Shown here: positions 1 through 5,787 of the stretch, piece by piece | How the letters are laid out: every line of letters begins with the position of its first letter | How positions within the stretch are numbered: position 1 is the first letter of the stretch | Assembly (NCBI GenBank): GCA_004296865.1 | Contig: SCVQ01000157.1 | Coordinates: 1 to 7,337 of the forward strand | Reading direction: 5' to 3' | DNA from: Nitrospirota bacterium | GTDB lineage: Bacteria > Nitrospirota > Nitrospiria > Nitrospirales > Nitrospiraceae | Length of the DNA stretch: 7,337 nucleotides | Program-made: the position numbers and the translations under genes | Notes under the pieces: generated by a model | Told to the model about the DNA's origin: nothing | Database searches by the model: none | What the model saw: only the letters and a program-made list of their open reading frames with translations

Positions 1-307
1 GGGCCGACTGGTGGATGTAATAGCGGATCATCCAGGTGTGGGAATCCACGTTGTTGTAGTTGCCGGAGACGGTGCGGACGCCCTGTTGCTCGTTGCGGAT
101 CAGGTCGTAGCGATAGAGCCGTTTGCCCTCCGCGACGATGTCGGACGGCGCTTTTTTCGTGTCGCCGAAGGGGGCCCGTAACGTTTTGGCCTCTTCGAGA
201 TTGGAGGCCGGCACGCGAGGACTCAGGGGGTTATGGTCCACGCACGAGACGAGCCCGACCGTGATCAGGAAAGTCGGGACAAGAGCGGAGAGGATCGTGA
301 GCCGCAC
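1..307 (-). CDS. Putative lipoprotein, N-terminal part (3' end beyond window)
   Basis: About 102 codons of a minus-strand gene running off the left edge. The GTG start at 307-305 is the only reasonable one: an in-frame TAA lies four codons upstream, with a weak AAGGGG ribosome site between. The first 22 residues form a short basic N-terminus (MRLT), a hydrophobic stretch and LVSC, a lipobox, so the mature protein should be a lipidated periplasmic or outer-membrane protein starting at the Cys near residue 22. The next stretch (TLRAPFGDTKKAPSDIVAEG, then KRLY) resembles the region before the haem site in some c-type cytochromes, but no CxxCH occurs in the visible part; it continues into a Tyr/Asn-rich segment ending near WMIRYYIHQSA. 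Function is not recognised. The lipoprotein call is fairly secure; any cytochrome link is only a hint. Confidence 0.6.
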   Translation of the reverse strand, partial: MRLTILSALVPTFLITVGLVSCVDHNPLSPRVPASNLEEAKTLRAPFGDTKKAPSDIVAEGKRLYRYDLIRNEQQGVRTVSGNYNNVDSHTWMIRYYIHQSA

Positions 308-376
308 GGTTGCCCCTTTTTAGTGGTGGGCGTTGGACAGATGTTCATGCCGATGGAGAGTGTTGTATGGGGGAGG

Positions 377-405
377 AGTGTAGCAACAGCGCGAGGCGGA
401 TTCAA
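377..405 (-). promoter_or_regulatory. Sigma-70-type promoter for the lipoprotein gene at 307
   Basis: On the minus strand TTGAAT (405-400) is followed by a 17-base spacer and TACACT (382-377). A TG dinucleotide one base upstream of the -10 gives an extended -10. Each hexamer matches the consensus at 4 of 6 bases. The start codon lies about 60 bases past the predicted transcription start. This is a pattern match only, but position and spacing are good. Confidence 0.45.
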
Positions 406-516
406 TATCTTCTTGCCGGTTGGACGACAGGGGGGCGACATGCAGAACGTGTCTGAACGAGGCCTGGCATCACGAGGCGGTGCGGTCGGAGGCTCGTGAT
501 GAGCGAGTGGTCTGGG

Positions 517-539
517 GCCGGCGCCTTCCTGCCACCGGC
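517..539 (-). terminator. GC-rich hairpin downstream of the bactofilin gene
   Basis: A 9-base arm on each side (one G-U pair and one mismatch on the minus-strand RNA) encloses a 5-base AGGAA loop, just past the bactofilin stop. It could end or stabilise the bactofilin transcript. There is no U-tract after it, so a classic intrinsic terminator is not supported. Confidence 0.3.
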
Positions 540-546
540 GGCATGG

Positions 547-1083
547 CTACCCCGCCACTGTTTTTAACGGTGTGGCGGAACGGATGGGCGTGACGGCATC
601 GGTTGGGTCCACGCGAGACGCTTCCGACCGCCCCGATTCGGGCATTTGCAACGTGCCGCTGAAGAGCACGCCTTCCTCGATGGACAGGAGGGGGGCTTTC
701 ACTGAGCCGTTGAGGACTGCGGGCGCCAAGAGGTTCACCTTCTCGCTGGCGACGATGTCGCCGGTGATCTGGCCTCGGCTGACCACCTTGGCGGCGCTGA
801 TCTGCGCGCTGATCACGGCCCCGTCCTCAACCAACAGCACGCCGTCCGTATGGATTTCTCCTTCCAGCCGGCCGGCGATTCGGACCGTACCGTTGTATTT
901 GATGACGCCCTTGAACTCCACGCCCTTTCCGACGAAGGCGATCACGTCGTTGGCGTTGCCCGTTGCGTTTTCGAATGACGAATCATCCCCTTGTCCTTGC
1001 CTTTGGGAGGGCCACTCTTCCCGGGCGCCGGCCTGCCTCGACCCGCTTGCCCGTTTCTCCACTCCTTCCTCTTTTTCCCACAT
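547..1083 (-). CDS. Bactofilin (polymer-forming cytoskeletal protein, DUF583)
   Basis: 178 aa. The first 45 residues are hydrophilic and probably disordered, rich in Glu, Arg, Gln and Ser. Residues about 46-148 form the bactofilin core: short beta-strand repeats with regular Gly and hydrophobic positions (FVGKGVEFKGVI, then GTVRIAGRLEGEI, LLVEDGAVISAQI, GQITGDI, LNGSVKAPLLSIEEGVLF), as expected of the right-handed beta-helix that polymerises into filaments. The C-terminal 30 residues are again polar tail. Bactofilins assemble without nucleotide and act in cell shape, polarity, stalk formation or motility by scaffolding other proteins, often at the inner membrane. No transmembrane segment is present. 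The ATG at 1083 is fixed by a perfect AAGGAGG seven bases upstream. A sigma-54 promoter lies about 85 bases upstream, so expression probably needs an enhancer-binding activator. The gene seems to be transcribed alone. Family assignment is strong; the cellular role is not known. Confidence 0.93.
   Translation of the reverse strand: MWEKEEGVEKRASGSRQAGAREEWPSQRQGQGDDSSFENATGNANDVIAFVGKGVEFKGVIKYNGTVRIAGRLEGEIHTDGVLLVEDGAVISAQISAAKVVSRGQITGDIVASEKVNLLAPAVLNGSVKAPLLSIEEGVLFSGTLQMPESGRSEASRVDPTDAVTPIRSATPLKTVAG
552..578 (-). other. Hairpin spanning the bactofilin stop codon
   Basis: Perfect 7-bp inverted repeat (CCGCCAC / GTGGCGG) with a 13-base A/T-rich loop, covering the last codons of the bactofilin gene. 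With the second hairpin at 517-539 it makes a double stem-loop at the 3' end of the transcript, possibly an RNA-stability element. Confidence 0.3.
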
Positions 1084-1090
1084 ATACCGC

Positions 1091-1097
1091 CCTCCTT
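1091..1097 (-). promoter_or_regulatory. Strong ribosome binding site for bactofilin
   Basis: AAGGAGG on the minus strand, seven bases before the ATG at 1083. It is the clearest ribosome site directly positioned before a start in the window and decides the bactofilin start. Slightly upstream in the leader (about 1111-1138) are two competing short stems (AAGCC/GGCTT and GCCTG/CAGGC), whose significance is unknown. Confidence 0.8.
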
Positions 1098-1165
1098 AGT
1101 TGTGAACGATGCCTGAAGCCAGGTTTAGGCGCAGGCTTGGGTCTGAAGGAACTGCGGAGTTAATC

Positions 1166-1182
1166 AGCATGAAGCGTGCCAA
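1166..1182 (-). promoter_or_regulatory. Sigma-54 (RpoN) promoter upstream of bactofilin
   Basis: Minus-strand TTGGCACGCTTCATGCT. The -24 element (TGGCACG) is a full match to the family consensus, and the -12 element has the essential GC (ATGCT against TTGCW) with exactly ten bases between the GG and GC pairs. Transcription would start near 1155, leaving a leader of about 72 bases before the bactofilin ATG. An A/T-rich stretch (about 1208-1232), suited to DNA bending, and paired inverted repeats (1258-1306) lie upstream, as expected for activator-dependent promoters. Confidence 0.7.
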
Positions 1183-1257
1183 CATGGTGTTTTACTGCTT
1201 GGGGCGTTAAGTAATTAAAAAGTAATAGGTTTACAGGCAGTTGCCTTGGCTGTTTCA

Positions 1258-1306
1258 TGACGAACCCGTCACGGTAGCGTCGCCCAGGCACGTCACGGAA
1301 TTGACG
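1258..1306. promoter_or_regulatory. Paired TGACG/CGTCA inverted repeats, candidate enhancer site
   Basis: TGACG-4-CGTCA at 1258-1271 and CGTCA-6-TGACG at 1291-1306. The 8-mer CGTCACGG occurs at 1267 and 1291, 24 bases apart. The pair sits roughly 100-150 bases upstream of the predicted sigma-54 start, the usual position for an enhancer-binding protein. The site could instead control the plus-strand remnant at 1350. The repeats are seen directly; the function is inferred. Confidence 0.35.
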
Positions 1307-1349
1307 ACGCCGCCCTCCTCGCAGGCAGGTTTTGACAGGGTGGTGATGA

Positions 1350-1657
1350 ATGTCTCACGATGCGCGGTTCTTCGCGAGAGGCCATGAAACAGGCAGCGAC
1401 GAGAGGACGGGGTTGTCGCCGTGTTCCTTCACACAAGATGCGCTGGCGCAGGTGACCGCCACTGCCAGAGCGCCGATGATGTACAGCCCCTGGGGCTACG
1501 GCGCCTATGCCTATCCTGGCTGGGGCTATAGTGCCTATGGGTATGGGATGGGATACGGAGCCCTCGGTGTCGGCATGGCGGTGCCCTATGACGTGATGGT
1601 GAAGTCTTTGAGGGGCTCGCGATCCGGTACCAGGAGACCGGGGGACCGAAGTGCTGA
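1350..1657 (+). pseudogene. Gly/Tyr-rich protein remnant, apparently frameshifted
   Basis: The frame opening at ATG 1350 holds a conspicuous Gly/Tyr/Trp-rich stretch at about 1476-1595 (MMYSPWGYGAYAYPG, then WGYSAYGYGMGYG, ending VPYDVM) with GC-rich third positions. Past about 1600 this frame turns Arg-rich and runs through the antisense of the PilZ gene, so it is not coding there. The -1 frame then reads GEVFEGLAIRYQETGGPKC and stops at 1655-1657, which looks far more like protein. One missing base near 1592-1604 would join the two. The beginning is also doubtful: an alternative start at 1384 (MKQAATRGRG) is in another frame, and ALAQ before the Tyr-rich part resembles a signal-peptidase site with no proper signal peptide before it. 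It may be a decayed gene for a secreted Gly/Tyr-rich protein, or a real gene with a sequence error. Not recognised as a named family. Confidence 0.35.
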
Positions 1658-1691
1658 ACCTATCTTCTCCGGCCGGAAGCGTGAGGGACCG

Positions 1692-2081
1692 TCACGTCGT
1701 GTAGCGCTCGCGACGGCGTTCAAGCTGTACATTGATCAGGTATTTCAGAATCTGCTCCTTGTCCTTGCCGTCAAGGCCTGTGAACTGGGCGCCGATCGAA
1801 TACGAAGCGGTATTTTTCCCCAGTTGGGCTGTGCGGACGATCTTGGCTCGAGCGAAGATCGGGGGTTGCGAAGGGAGCAGGATCTTCAGGAGAAGCATGT
1901 CGTCGAGGTTGAACTTTCTCTCTGCGACGAAGCCCACGCCTCCGCCGCTGAGGTTCAGGCTCATCGGCGTGGGGGCGGAGGAGACCGTTTCCCCTTCCAA
2001 CTGATAGGCCATTGGAAGATTGACCGTCAGGCGGAAGTACTCTCGTTTGTCTTCGCTTGAATCAGGGGGTGTCGCGGTCAT
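1692..2081 (-). CDS. Single-domain PilZ protein (c-di-GMP receptor)
   Basis: 129 aa, essentially one PilZ domain. The two ligand-binding motifs are present: RxxxR as R13-E-Y-F-R17, and (D/N)xSxxG as N43-L-S-G-G-G48. Strands follow (GVGFVAERKF, MLLLKILLP, IFARAKIVR, YSIGAQF) and then a C-terminal helix (KDKEQILKYLINVQLERRR), the usual PilZ order. PilZ proteins bind cyclic di-GMP through these residues and change the activity of a partner in motility, exopolysaccharide synthesis or transcription. With no output domain, this one should act by protein-protein contact in the cytoplasm. The ATG at 2081 is the first possible start after an in-frame stop; it has no clear Shine-Dalgarno, and a small hairpin (2080-2098) includes the start codon. 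The two GGDEF proteins at 3987-7115 are plausible sources of its ligand, but this gene is not in their operon. Confidence 0.93.
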   Translation of the reverse strand: MTATPPDSSEDKREYFRLTVNLPMAYQLEGETVSSAPTPMSLNLSGGGVGFVAERKFNLDDMLLLKILLPSQPPIFARAKIVRTAQLGKNTASYSIGAQFTGLDGKDKEQILKYLINVQLERRRERYTT

Positions 2082-2098
2082 ACGTTTTCAAATCGTAT
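2080..2098 (-). other. Small hairpin over the PilZ start codon
   Basis: ATACG and CGTAT flank a 9-base loop; the 3' arm contains the first two bases of the PilZ ATG. It is A/T-rich and only 5 bp, so it would be a weak structure. It replaces the space where a Shine-Dalgarno would be expected. Confidence 0.2.
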
Positions 2099-2109
2099 AG
2101 CACGCTCTT

Positions 2110-2142
2110 GATCACAAATCCAGCGTTCTTGACCAACTGAAC
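2110..2142 (-). other. tRNA-like fragment (D-arm and anticodon-arm resemblance)
   Basis: On the minus strand GTTC-AGTTGGTCAA-GAAC forms a canonical 4-bp D-arm with the GG-containing loop. After one base comes CTGGA-TTTGTGA-TCAAG, an anticodon-like arm with one mismatch, close to the tRNA-His pattern CTGGATTGTGATTCCAG. No paired acceptor stem or T-arm follows (a GGTTCRA box is absent), so it is not a working tRNA. It may be a tRNA remnant, an integration scar, or chance. Located in the gap before the PilZ gene. Confidence 0.22.
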
Positions 2143-2216
2143 CCGTTGCTTCCCCAGCGATTCCGAGGAGCCGTCTCCATCGGCGCAACCGGGACCGTGA
2201 GCGATAGAGAGCCGAT

Positions 2217-2231
2217 GCTCAGAGGATGAGC
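2217..2231 (-). terminator. Short stem-loop after the DUF4239 gene
   Basis: GCTCA-5-TGAGC perfect inverted repeat beginning six bases past the stop codon of the membrane-protein gene at 2237. There is no U-tract, so it is at best a weak terminator. Confidence 0.25.
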
Positions 2232-2236
2232 CCGGT

Positions 2237-3007
2237 TCACCCCTTGGTTTCGGGGCGGTCCTGCTGGAGCTTGAGGAGGAGTCGTTGGTAGCCTTGAGGA
2301 GTGATGTGCCAGATGCCGGGCTTTACGGGGTTGTTGAGATCGTCCACGACCAGATAGATCAGGTACCCCAGGAGTCCGATGCTCACCGTGAAGAGATAAT
2401 CCAGCCAGAAATTTTTCACTCCGATGAAGAGAGCCAAGCCGATGACCAGCACGTTGGCGAATACCAGCGCCTGCCTGAGGCTCTCGGGCATGGGCCGCAT
2501 GTTCTGTCGGCGGTTCGCTCGGTGGGTCAGGATGTCGCAGAAGAGTGCGACAGCCGAGGCGTCGCGTTCCGGCTCGACGCGGGCGCCCAGGACCCCGCTC
2601 CGAAGCGAATCCAGCACCGCGTCTTCCTCGTCGCTCTCGTCTTCTCCGGCCGGCCGCTCCCATCCTTCCCGGATCGTGATGGCCAGGTAATCCTGTGTGG
2701 CCTTGAGGATTGCCGTCCTGATGGGCCCAGGACAACGTCTCGACCAGGCCCATAGCTCCCGCAGCGCGGCGACCTCCCCCGTCACCGCCAGTTCCAGGCT
2801 GGTCCATCGGTCCCACCGGTTCTGGATGACGAAGCCGGCCAGGATGCTGAAAATGATCCCGACCGTTGAATAGAGGTAGGTGATGCCGCCCAGGTCCCCA
2901 ATATCCGCCATGAGGATGTTGCCGTAGAAGGGATCTTTGGTGCGCAAGAGAAAAAAGGCCACAGAAAACAAGGCCCAAAACAGCGACATCTTTTTGAGTA
3001 GGTTCAT
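2237..3007 (-). CDS. DUF4239 (bestrophin-like) four-helix membrane protein
   Basis: 256 aa. Four hydrophobic segments are visible: about residues 7-21, 43-62, 179-197 and 201-223. Between the second and third lies a 115-residue soluble part, beginning with NRWDRWTSLELAVTGEVAAL and ALRELW and containing a helix typical of this family, then an acidic patch (GEDESDEEDA, 121-130). The third-to-fourth helix junction reads FIGVKNFWLDYLF and the fourth ends in VDDLNNPVKPG, matching the FFGVKN and D-x-DNP-hallmarks of DUF4239, a family distantly related to bestrophin anion channels. Function is unknown for the family; an inner-membrane channel-like role is only suggested by that relationship. The ATG at 3007 lacks a strong ribosome site. 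The acidic patch is longer than I would expect and could be a regulatory loop. Neighbours on both sides are separated by 150-210 bases, so it is probably transcribed separately. Confidence 0.85.
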   Translation of the reverse strand: MNLLKKMSLFWALFSVAFFLLRTKDPFYGNILMADIGDLGGITYLYSTVGIIFSILAGFVIQNRWDRWTSLELAVTGEVAALRELWAWSRRCPGPIRTAILKATQDYLAITIREGWERPAGEDESDEEDAVLDSLRSGVLGARVEPERDASAVALFCDILTHRANRRQNMRPMPESLRQALVFANVLVIGLALFIGVKNFWLDYLFTVSIGLLGYLIYLVVDDLNNPVKPGIWHITPQGYQRLLLKLQQDRPETKG

Positions 3008-3215
3008 CGAGACGGTTCCGTTCAGATTAAGAACATGGGGTTTGGGCGTCCGGCACTCTGTACCAGAAAACCCGGCAAGATGAAAGTGCTGGGAGGCGAT
3101 GGTGGGTTAAGAGATCGGGAGGCAACAGGCAACAAAAACTTTGTGGTGAGCCAGAGGGCATTGGCCGTCAGCGCAAACAGGGCCCCTCAGGCCAGAGGTC
3201 GTTTTCAGCAGGCGG

Positions 3216-3794
3216 TTACAGGAGGGTCTGGATGTAGCGGACTAAGCCGTCCACCACCCGGTCTTCGGCGGAGCGAAAGTTGTCGGGATCGTCCGACAGC
3301 CCCTTGATGGTGATCTGGCCGATCTCTTTCTGCGAACGCTTGTCCACGAACCGGACCTCGACCAGCAAGTACCCGTCTCCCATGGACCCGGACACACTGC
3401 CCACCGACTGTTTGGCATAGGACTCATAGACCCCGCCGACCGTCTCGGTCAGTGAACTCATCCAGCGCATGAAGGTGTTGCCGGTGTCAAACTTGAGGAT
3501 CGTCGCGTGCACGATCAGGACGCTCTGGTCGGCGCGCGAGGCCGTACCGACGCGTCTGAATTTTCCCATGGCGCCGAGCTGCAGGAGCATCTTCTCGTGG
3601 AGGTCGGTGACGATCTTGCTCGGGGCGTTCTGGCTGCGGGGGGGCGGGATCTCGATCGCGTTATAGATGGTCAGTTTCCCCTCGACGGGAGACACCACCT
3701 GGGCCTTCTGCAAGTCCACGGCACAGCCGGCCAGGGCCAGCAGGAGCGCGCCGGCGAGCATCCCCTGAAACGACTGACGGCGCGTCCGGATCAT
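3216..3794 (-). CDS. Lipoprotein, DUF4410-like
   Basis: 192 aa from the ATG at 3794. Residues 1-24 are a textbook lipoprotein signal: MIRTRRQSFQ, a hydrophobic core, and lipobox LAGC with Cys24 as the lipidated residue. The mature part (KLTIYNAIEIPPP, TDLHEKMLLQLGAMGKFRRV, VLIVHATILKFDTGNTFMRW, GYLLVEVRFVDKRSQKEIGQ) follows the alternating strand and helix order of DUF4410-type lipoproteins, with the GN..MRW element after the second strand. Function of that family is unknown; the protein should sit in the periplasm attached to a membrane. The frame stays open upstream to ATGs at 3857 and 3917, giving up to 41 extra residues rich in Pro and His that would bury the signal peptide, so I prefer 3794. 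None of the three starts has a good ribosome site. The gene begins after the GGDEF gene at 3987 and could be co-transcribed with it. Confidence 0.85.
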   Translation of the reverse strand: MIRTRRQSFQGMLAGALLLALAGCAVDLQKAQVVSPVEGKLTIYNAIEIPPPRSQNAPSKIVTDLHEKMLLQLGAMGKFRRVGTASRADQSVLIVHATILKFDTGNTFMRWMSSLTETVGGVYESYAKQSVGSVSGSMGDGYLLVEVRFVDKRSQKEIGQITIKGLSDDPDNFRSAEDRVVDGLVRYIQTLL

Positions 3795-3873
3795 AGGCCG
3801 GGGTATGTGATGGGGTATGTGATGGGGAGGCGATGGATACCGGAGGGAGGGTGCCATAGGCCGGTATGATACC
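3792..3873. repeat. Tandem and duplicated sequence around the lipoprotein start
   Basis: GGGGTATGTGAT is tandemly repeated at 3800-3811 and 3812-3823, with a partial third copy. The decamer CATAGGCCGG occurs at 3792 and again at 3855, 63 bases (21 codons) apart and in frame, so two candidate ATGs (3794, 3857) have the same upstream bases CCGGCCT. An 11-bp palindrome GGTATGATACC lies at 3863-3873. It may be a local duplication creating an operator or a leader rather than coding sequence. Confidence 0.7.
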
Positions 3874-3986
3874 CCAACGGGAGAAAAATTCCTATCCCTC
3901 TGGAGCGGCATGGTCATGGGTGTGACGGGGCGGGCGAGTGTTTCTGTTGGGGCTTCGCCAGGCCTGTCAGGTTGCGGGCTGTCGTG

Positions 3987-4934
3987 TTATGTTCCCGCCC
4001 GCTGATCCTTGAGGTAGACGCTGCCGGGCGTGGACTTGGCCAGTTTCTTGAGTTCACAGGCAGCCTTGCTGATGTCCCCAGGGTGTGTAATCGGCGTGAC
4101 CTGGTTCGACACGACCGCGATGGACAGGGTCATCATGGGGAACTGTTCCGGGTTGCCGCGGCGGTCCACGGAATCGATGTGTCCGCGCGCGCGATCCTCC
4201 GGGTCATAGAAGTCCGGGATCACCAGGTCGAAGTGTTTGATGACCGTCTCGCAGATACTGTCCATGATGACCGGGTCGCTGATGAACACGAAGTCGTCTC
4301 CGCCGACATGGCCGACAAACCCCTCGCCCCCGGCCTGTTCACAGACGACGGTCGTCAACAGGCGGGAGGTGACCACCAGGACTTCGTCGCCTCTGGTGTA
4401 CCCGTAGCGGTCGTTAAAGGACTTGAAGAAGTCGATGTCCAGGTAGGCCAGCGCGAAGGGTTTGTGTCGCTCGATCCGGCGGATGATCTCGTGCAGGATC
4501 GAGGTGTTGCCCGGCAGCCGCGTCAGCGGATTCGCGTCCAGCGAGTGGGCCATGCGGCTGAGGCACAAATGCAATCGGCGGACGATTTCCTCCAGGCGGT
4601 AGGGCATGACGATATAGTCGTCCACCGCCAGGGCCGCCCAGTCCACGTTGTCGACGCGGACGTCCCGGATCAAGACGATGATCGGCAGCCGACCCAGGAG
4701 AGGATCGATTTTCAGGTCTCGGACCAAGGTCTCGATCGATCGTCCCCCCGCCCCTTCCGCCACCAGGATGGCAACCGGCGGGTGATGAAAAAGATCGTCC
4801 GTGACCGGATGGGCGGCCTGGCCGGCCACGATCTCAAAGCCGGCTTTATTGAGGGCGCCGGCCAGCATCGAAGCTTCGTCCGGATCGCTGTGCAAGAGGA
4901 GCACGCGCCGTGCTGCTGTGGCTACCACACTCAT
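3987..4934 (-). CDS. GGDEF protein with degenerate receiver domain (GGDDF)
   Basis: 315 aa. Residues about 10-122 have the receiver fold order (RVLLLHSDPDEASMLAGAL, AILVAEGAGG, LPIIVLIRD, DDYIVMPYRLEEI), but the phosphoacceptor Asp at the end of strand 3 is missing (VAE near 58-60) and the conserved Lys-Pro is Met110-Pro111, so phosphorylation is unlikely. Residues about 132-305 are a GGDEF domain: NPLTRLPGN (135-143), DIDFFKSFND (166-175) with the metal-binding Asp166, GYTRGDEVL (178-186), and the signature as GGDDF (211-215). The RxxD inhibitory site before it is absent. A diguanylate cyclase makes cyclic di-GMP from two GTP; the Glu-to-Asp change in the signature is tolerated in some enzymes, so activity is possible but not certain. 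A DRRG..FP segment follows (258-266), ending in TLSIAVV. The start ATG overlaps the HDOD stop (ATGA at 4934-4931), pointing to translational coupling. Confidence 0.93.
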   Translation of the reverse strand: MSVVATAARRVLLLHSDPDEASMLAGALNKAGFEIVAGQAAHPVTDDLFHHPPVAILVAEGAGGRSIETLVRDLKIDPLLGRLPIIVLIRDVRVDNVDWAALAVDDYIVMPYRLEEIVRRLHLCLSRMAHSLDANPLTRLPGNTSILHEIIRRIERHKPFALAYLDIDFFKSFNDRYGYTRGDEVLVVTSRLLTTVVCEQAGGEGFVGHVGGDDFVFISDPVIMDSICETVIKHFDLVIPDFYDPEDRARGHIDSVDRRGNPEQFPMMTLSIAVVSNQVTPITHPGDISKAACELKKLAKSTPGSVYLKDQRAGT

Positions 4935-5767
4935 AGGAAGTCGTCGATCGTGTCAAAGTCGCGCGCCGCGATCTCGATACAGGCGGCCAGCGCGTTGTCA
5001 TCCAGGTTGACTAGCTTCCAGGCCTCCGGCGACAGGGGGGTGACCGGCTGGGTGTCCAAGGCCCCGCAGCCCATGGCTTTGGTCAGGACGTCCGCGACGT
5101 GGACGATCGCCGTCTGCCGAGGGGTATCCCGCGCGAGCGTCGGTTCGTGGTGATACATCATGGGCTCTTTGAGCGAGGTCGGGAGGCTCCAGTGCTCCGC
5201 CAACCAGCCGGCCACCTCGGCATGGGTCAGGCTGAGGACCTCTTGCTCGGCCTCCACCCGCGCGAGGTCGCGTTCCAGCAGCACCTGCTCGACCTGCATC
5301 GCCAGCTCTGGTGCTTTCACGTACAGGGCGACTTGACCGAGGTCATGCAGCAGGCCGGCCACAAAGACCTCTTCCGAGTGCGGCAGGCCGGCGCGCGTCG
5401 CCAGGGTGTGGGCGGTCATGGCCACGGCCAGGGAGTGACGCCAGAGTTGGTCCATCCCGGCGGACTTCATCATATCGAAGACGGAGGCGCAGATCGTCAT
5501 CCGTTTGACGACGTTCAGCCCGAGAATCACGACCGCATGGCTGACAGAGCCGATACGTCTCGGGAACCCATAATAGGGCGAGTTCGCCAGCTTCAGGACT
5601 TTTGCGGCCAGCACTTGATCCTTCTCGATGATCTGCCCGAGCTCTTCGGCAGAGGAACTGGGCCGGTTACTGATCGCGATAATCTTGCTGACCACAAGGG
5701 GCAGCGTCGGGAGGTCCCCGACCTTCTCGATACGACGTCGGATGTCTGCGGGGGTCACGGTTGGCAT
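4931..5767 (-). CDS. HDOD domain protein
   Basis: 278 aa, a single HDOD domain at about 12-220 followed by an extra helical part. It starts with the HDOD opening (LPTLPLVVSKIIAI), then SAEELGQIIEKDQVLAAKVL, KLANSPYYGFPRRIGSVSHA and VVILGLNVVKRM. Unusually for many HDOD proteins, HD-type residues are all in place: H111, H141-D142 (GLLHDLG), H182, H206-H207 and D226 (HVAD). HDOD proteins generally act as signalling scaffolds, often encoded beside GGDEF, chemotaxis or flagellar genes; catalytic activity is not established. Here it sits third in the cluster, 20 bases after the small protein at 5788, and its TGA overlaps the ATG of the GGDEF gene at 4934, so equal production of the two is likely and a complex is plausible. 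The ATG at 5767 has only a weak purine-rich ribosome site (AAAGAAG). Confidence 0.93.
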   Translation of the reverse strand: MPTVTPADIRRRIEKVGDLPTLPLVVSKIIAISNRPSSSAEELGQIIEKDQVLAAKVLKLANSPYYGFPRRIGSVSHAVVILGLNVVKRMTICASVFDMMKSAGMDQLWRHSLAVAMTAHTLATRAGLPHSEEVFVAGLLHDLGQVALYVKAPELAMQVEQVLLERDLARVEAEQEVLSLTHAEVAGWLAEHWSLPTSLKEPMMYHHEPTLARDTPRQTAIVHVADVLTKAMGCGALDTQPVTPLSPEAWKLVNLDDNALAACIEIAARDFDTIDDFL

Positions 5768-5787
5768 GTCCGAGTTCTTCTTTCTGC

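Noticed and set aside
1..307. c-type cytochrome
   Set aside because: The sequence before the usual haem site looks similar to some cytochromes, but no CxxCH is found in any minus-strand frame of the visible part. It could still lie outside the window.
572..1099. Plus-strand open frame antisense to bactofilin
   Set aside because: The minus strand carries a full bactofilin with a perfect ribosome site and promoter; the plus frame is Ser/Pro/Thr-rich shadow sequence.
2080..2160. Functional tRNA gene
   Set aside because: D-arm and anticodon-like arm exist, but the anticodon stem has a mismatch, and there is no T-arm or matching acceptor stem.
2112..2978. Second minus-strand open frame overlapping the DUF4239 gene (288 codons)
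   Set aside because: It reads the same DNA in another frame as a clear four-helix membrane protein and gives a Gly/Arg/His/Pro-rich translation typical of a shadow frame.
3800..3823. CRISPR or other repeat array
   Set aside because: Only two adjacent 12-bp copies, without spacers.
3972..5153. Long open frame on the plus strand (393 codons)
   Set aside because: It is antisense to the GGDEF and HDOD genes, whose motifs are unmistakable. Its translation is rich in Asp, Val, His, Arg and Gln with no domain, as expected for the opposite strand of GC-rich genes.
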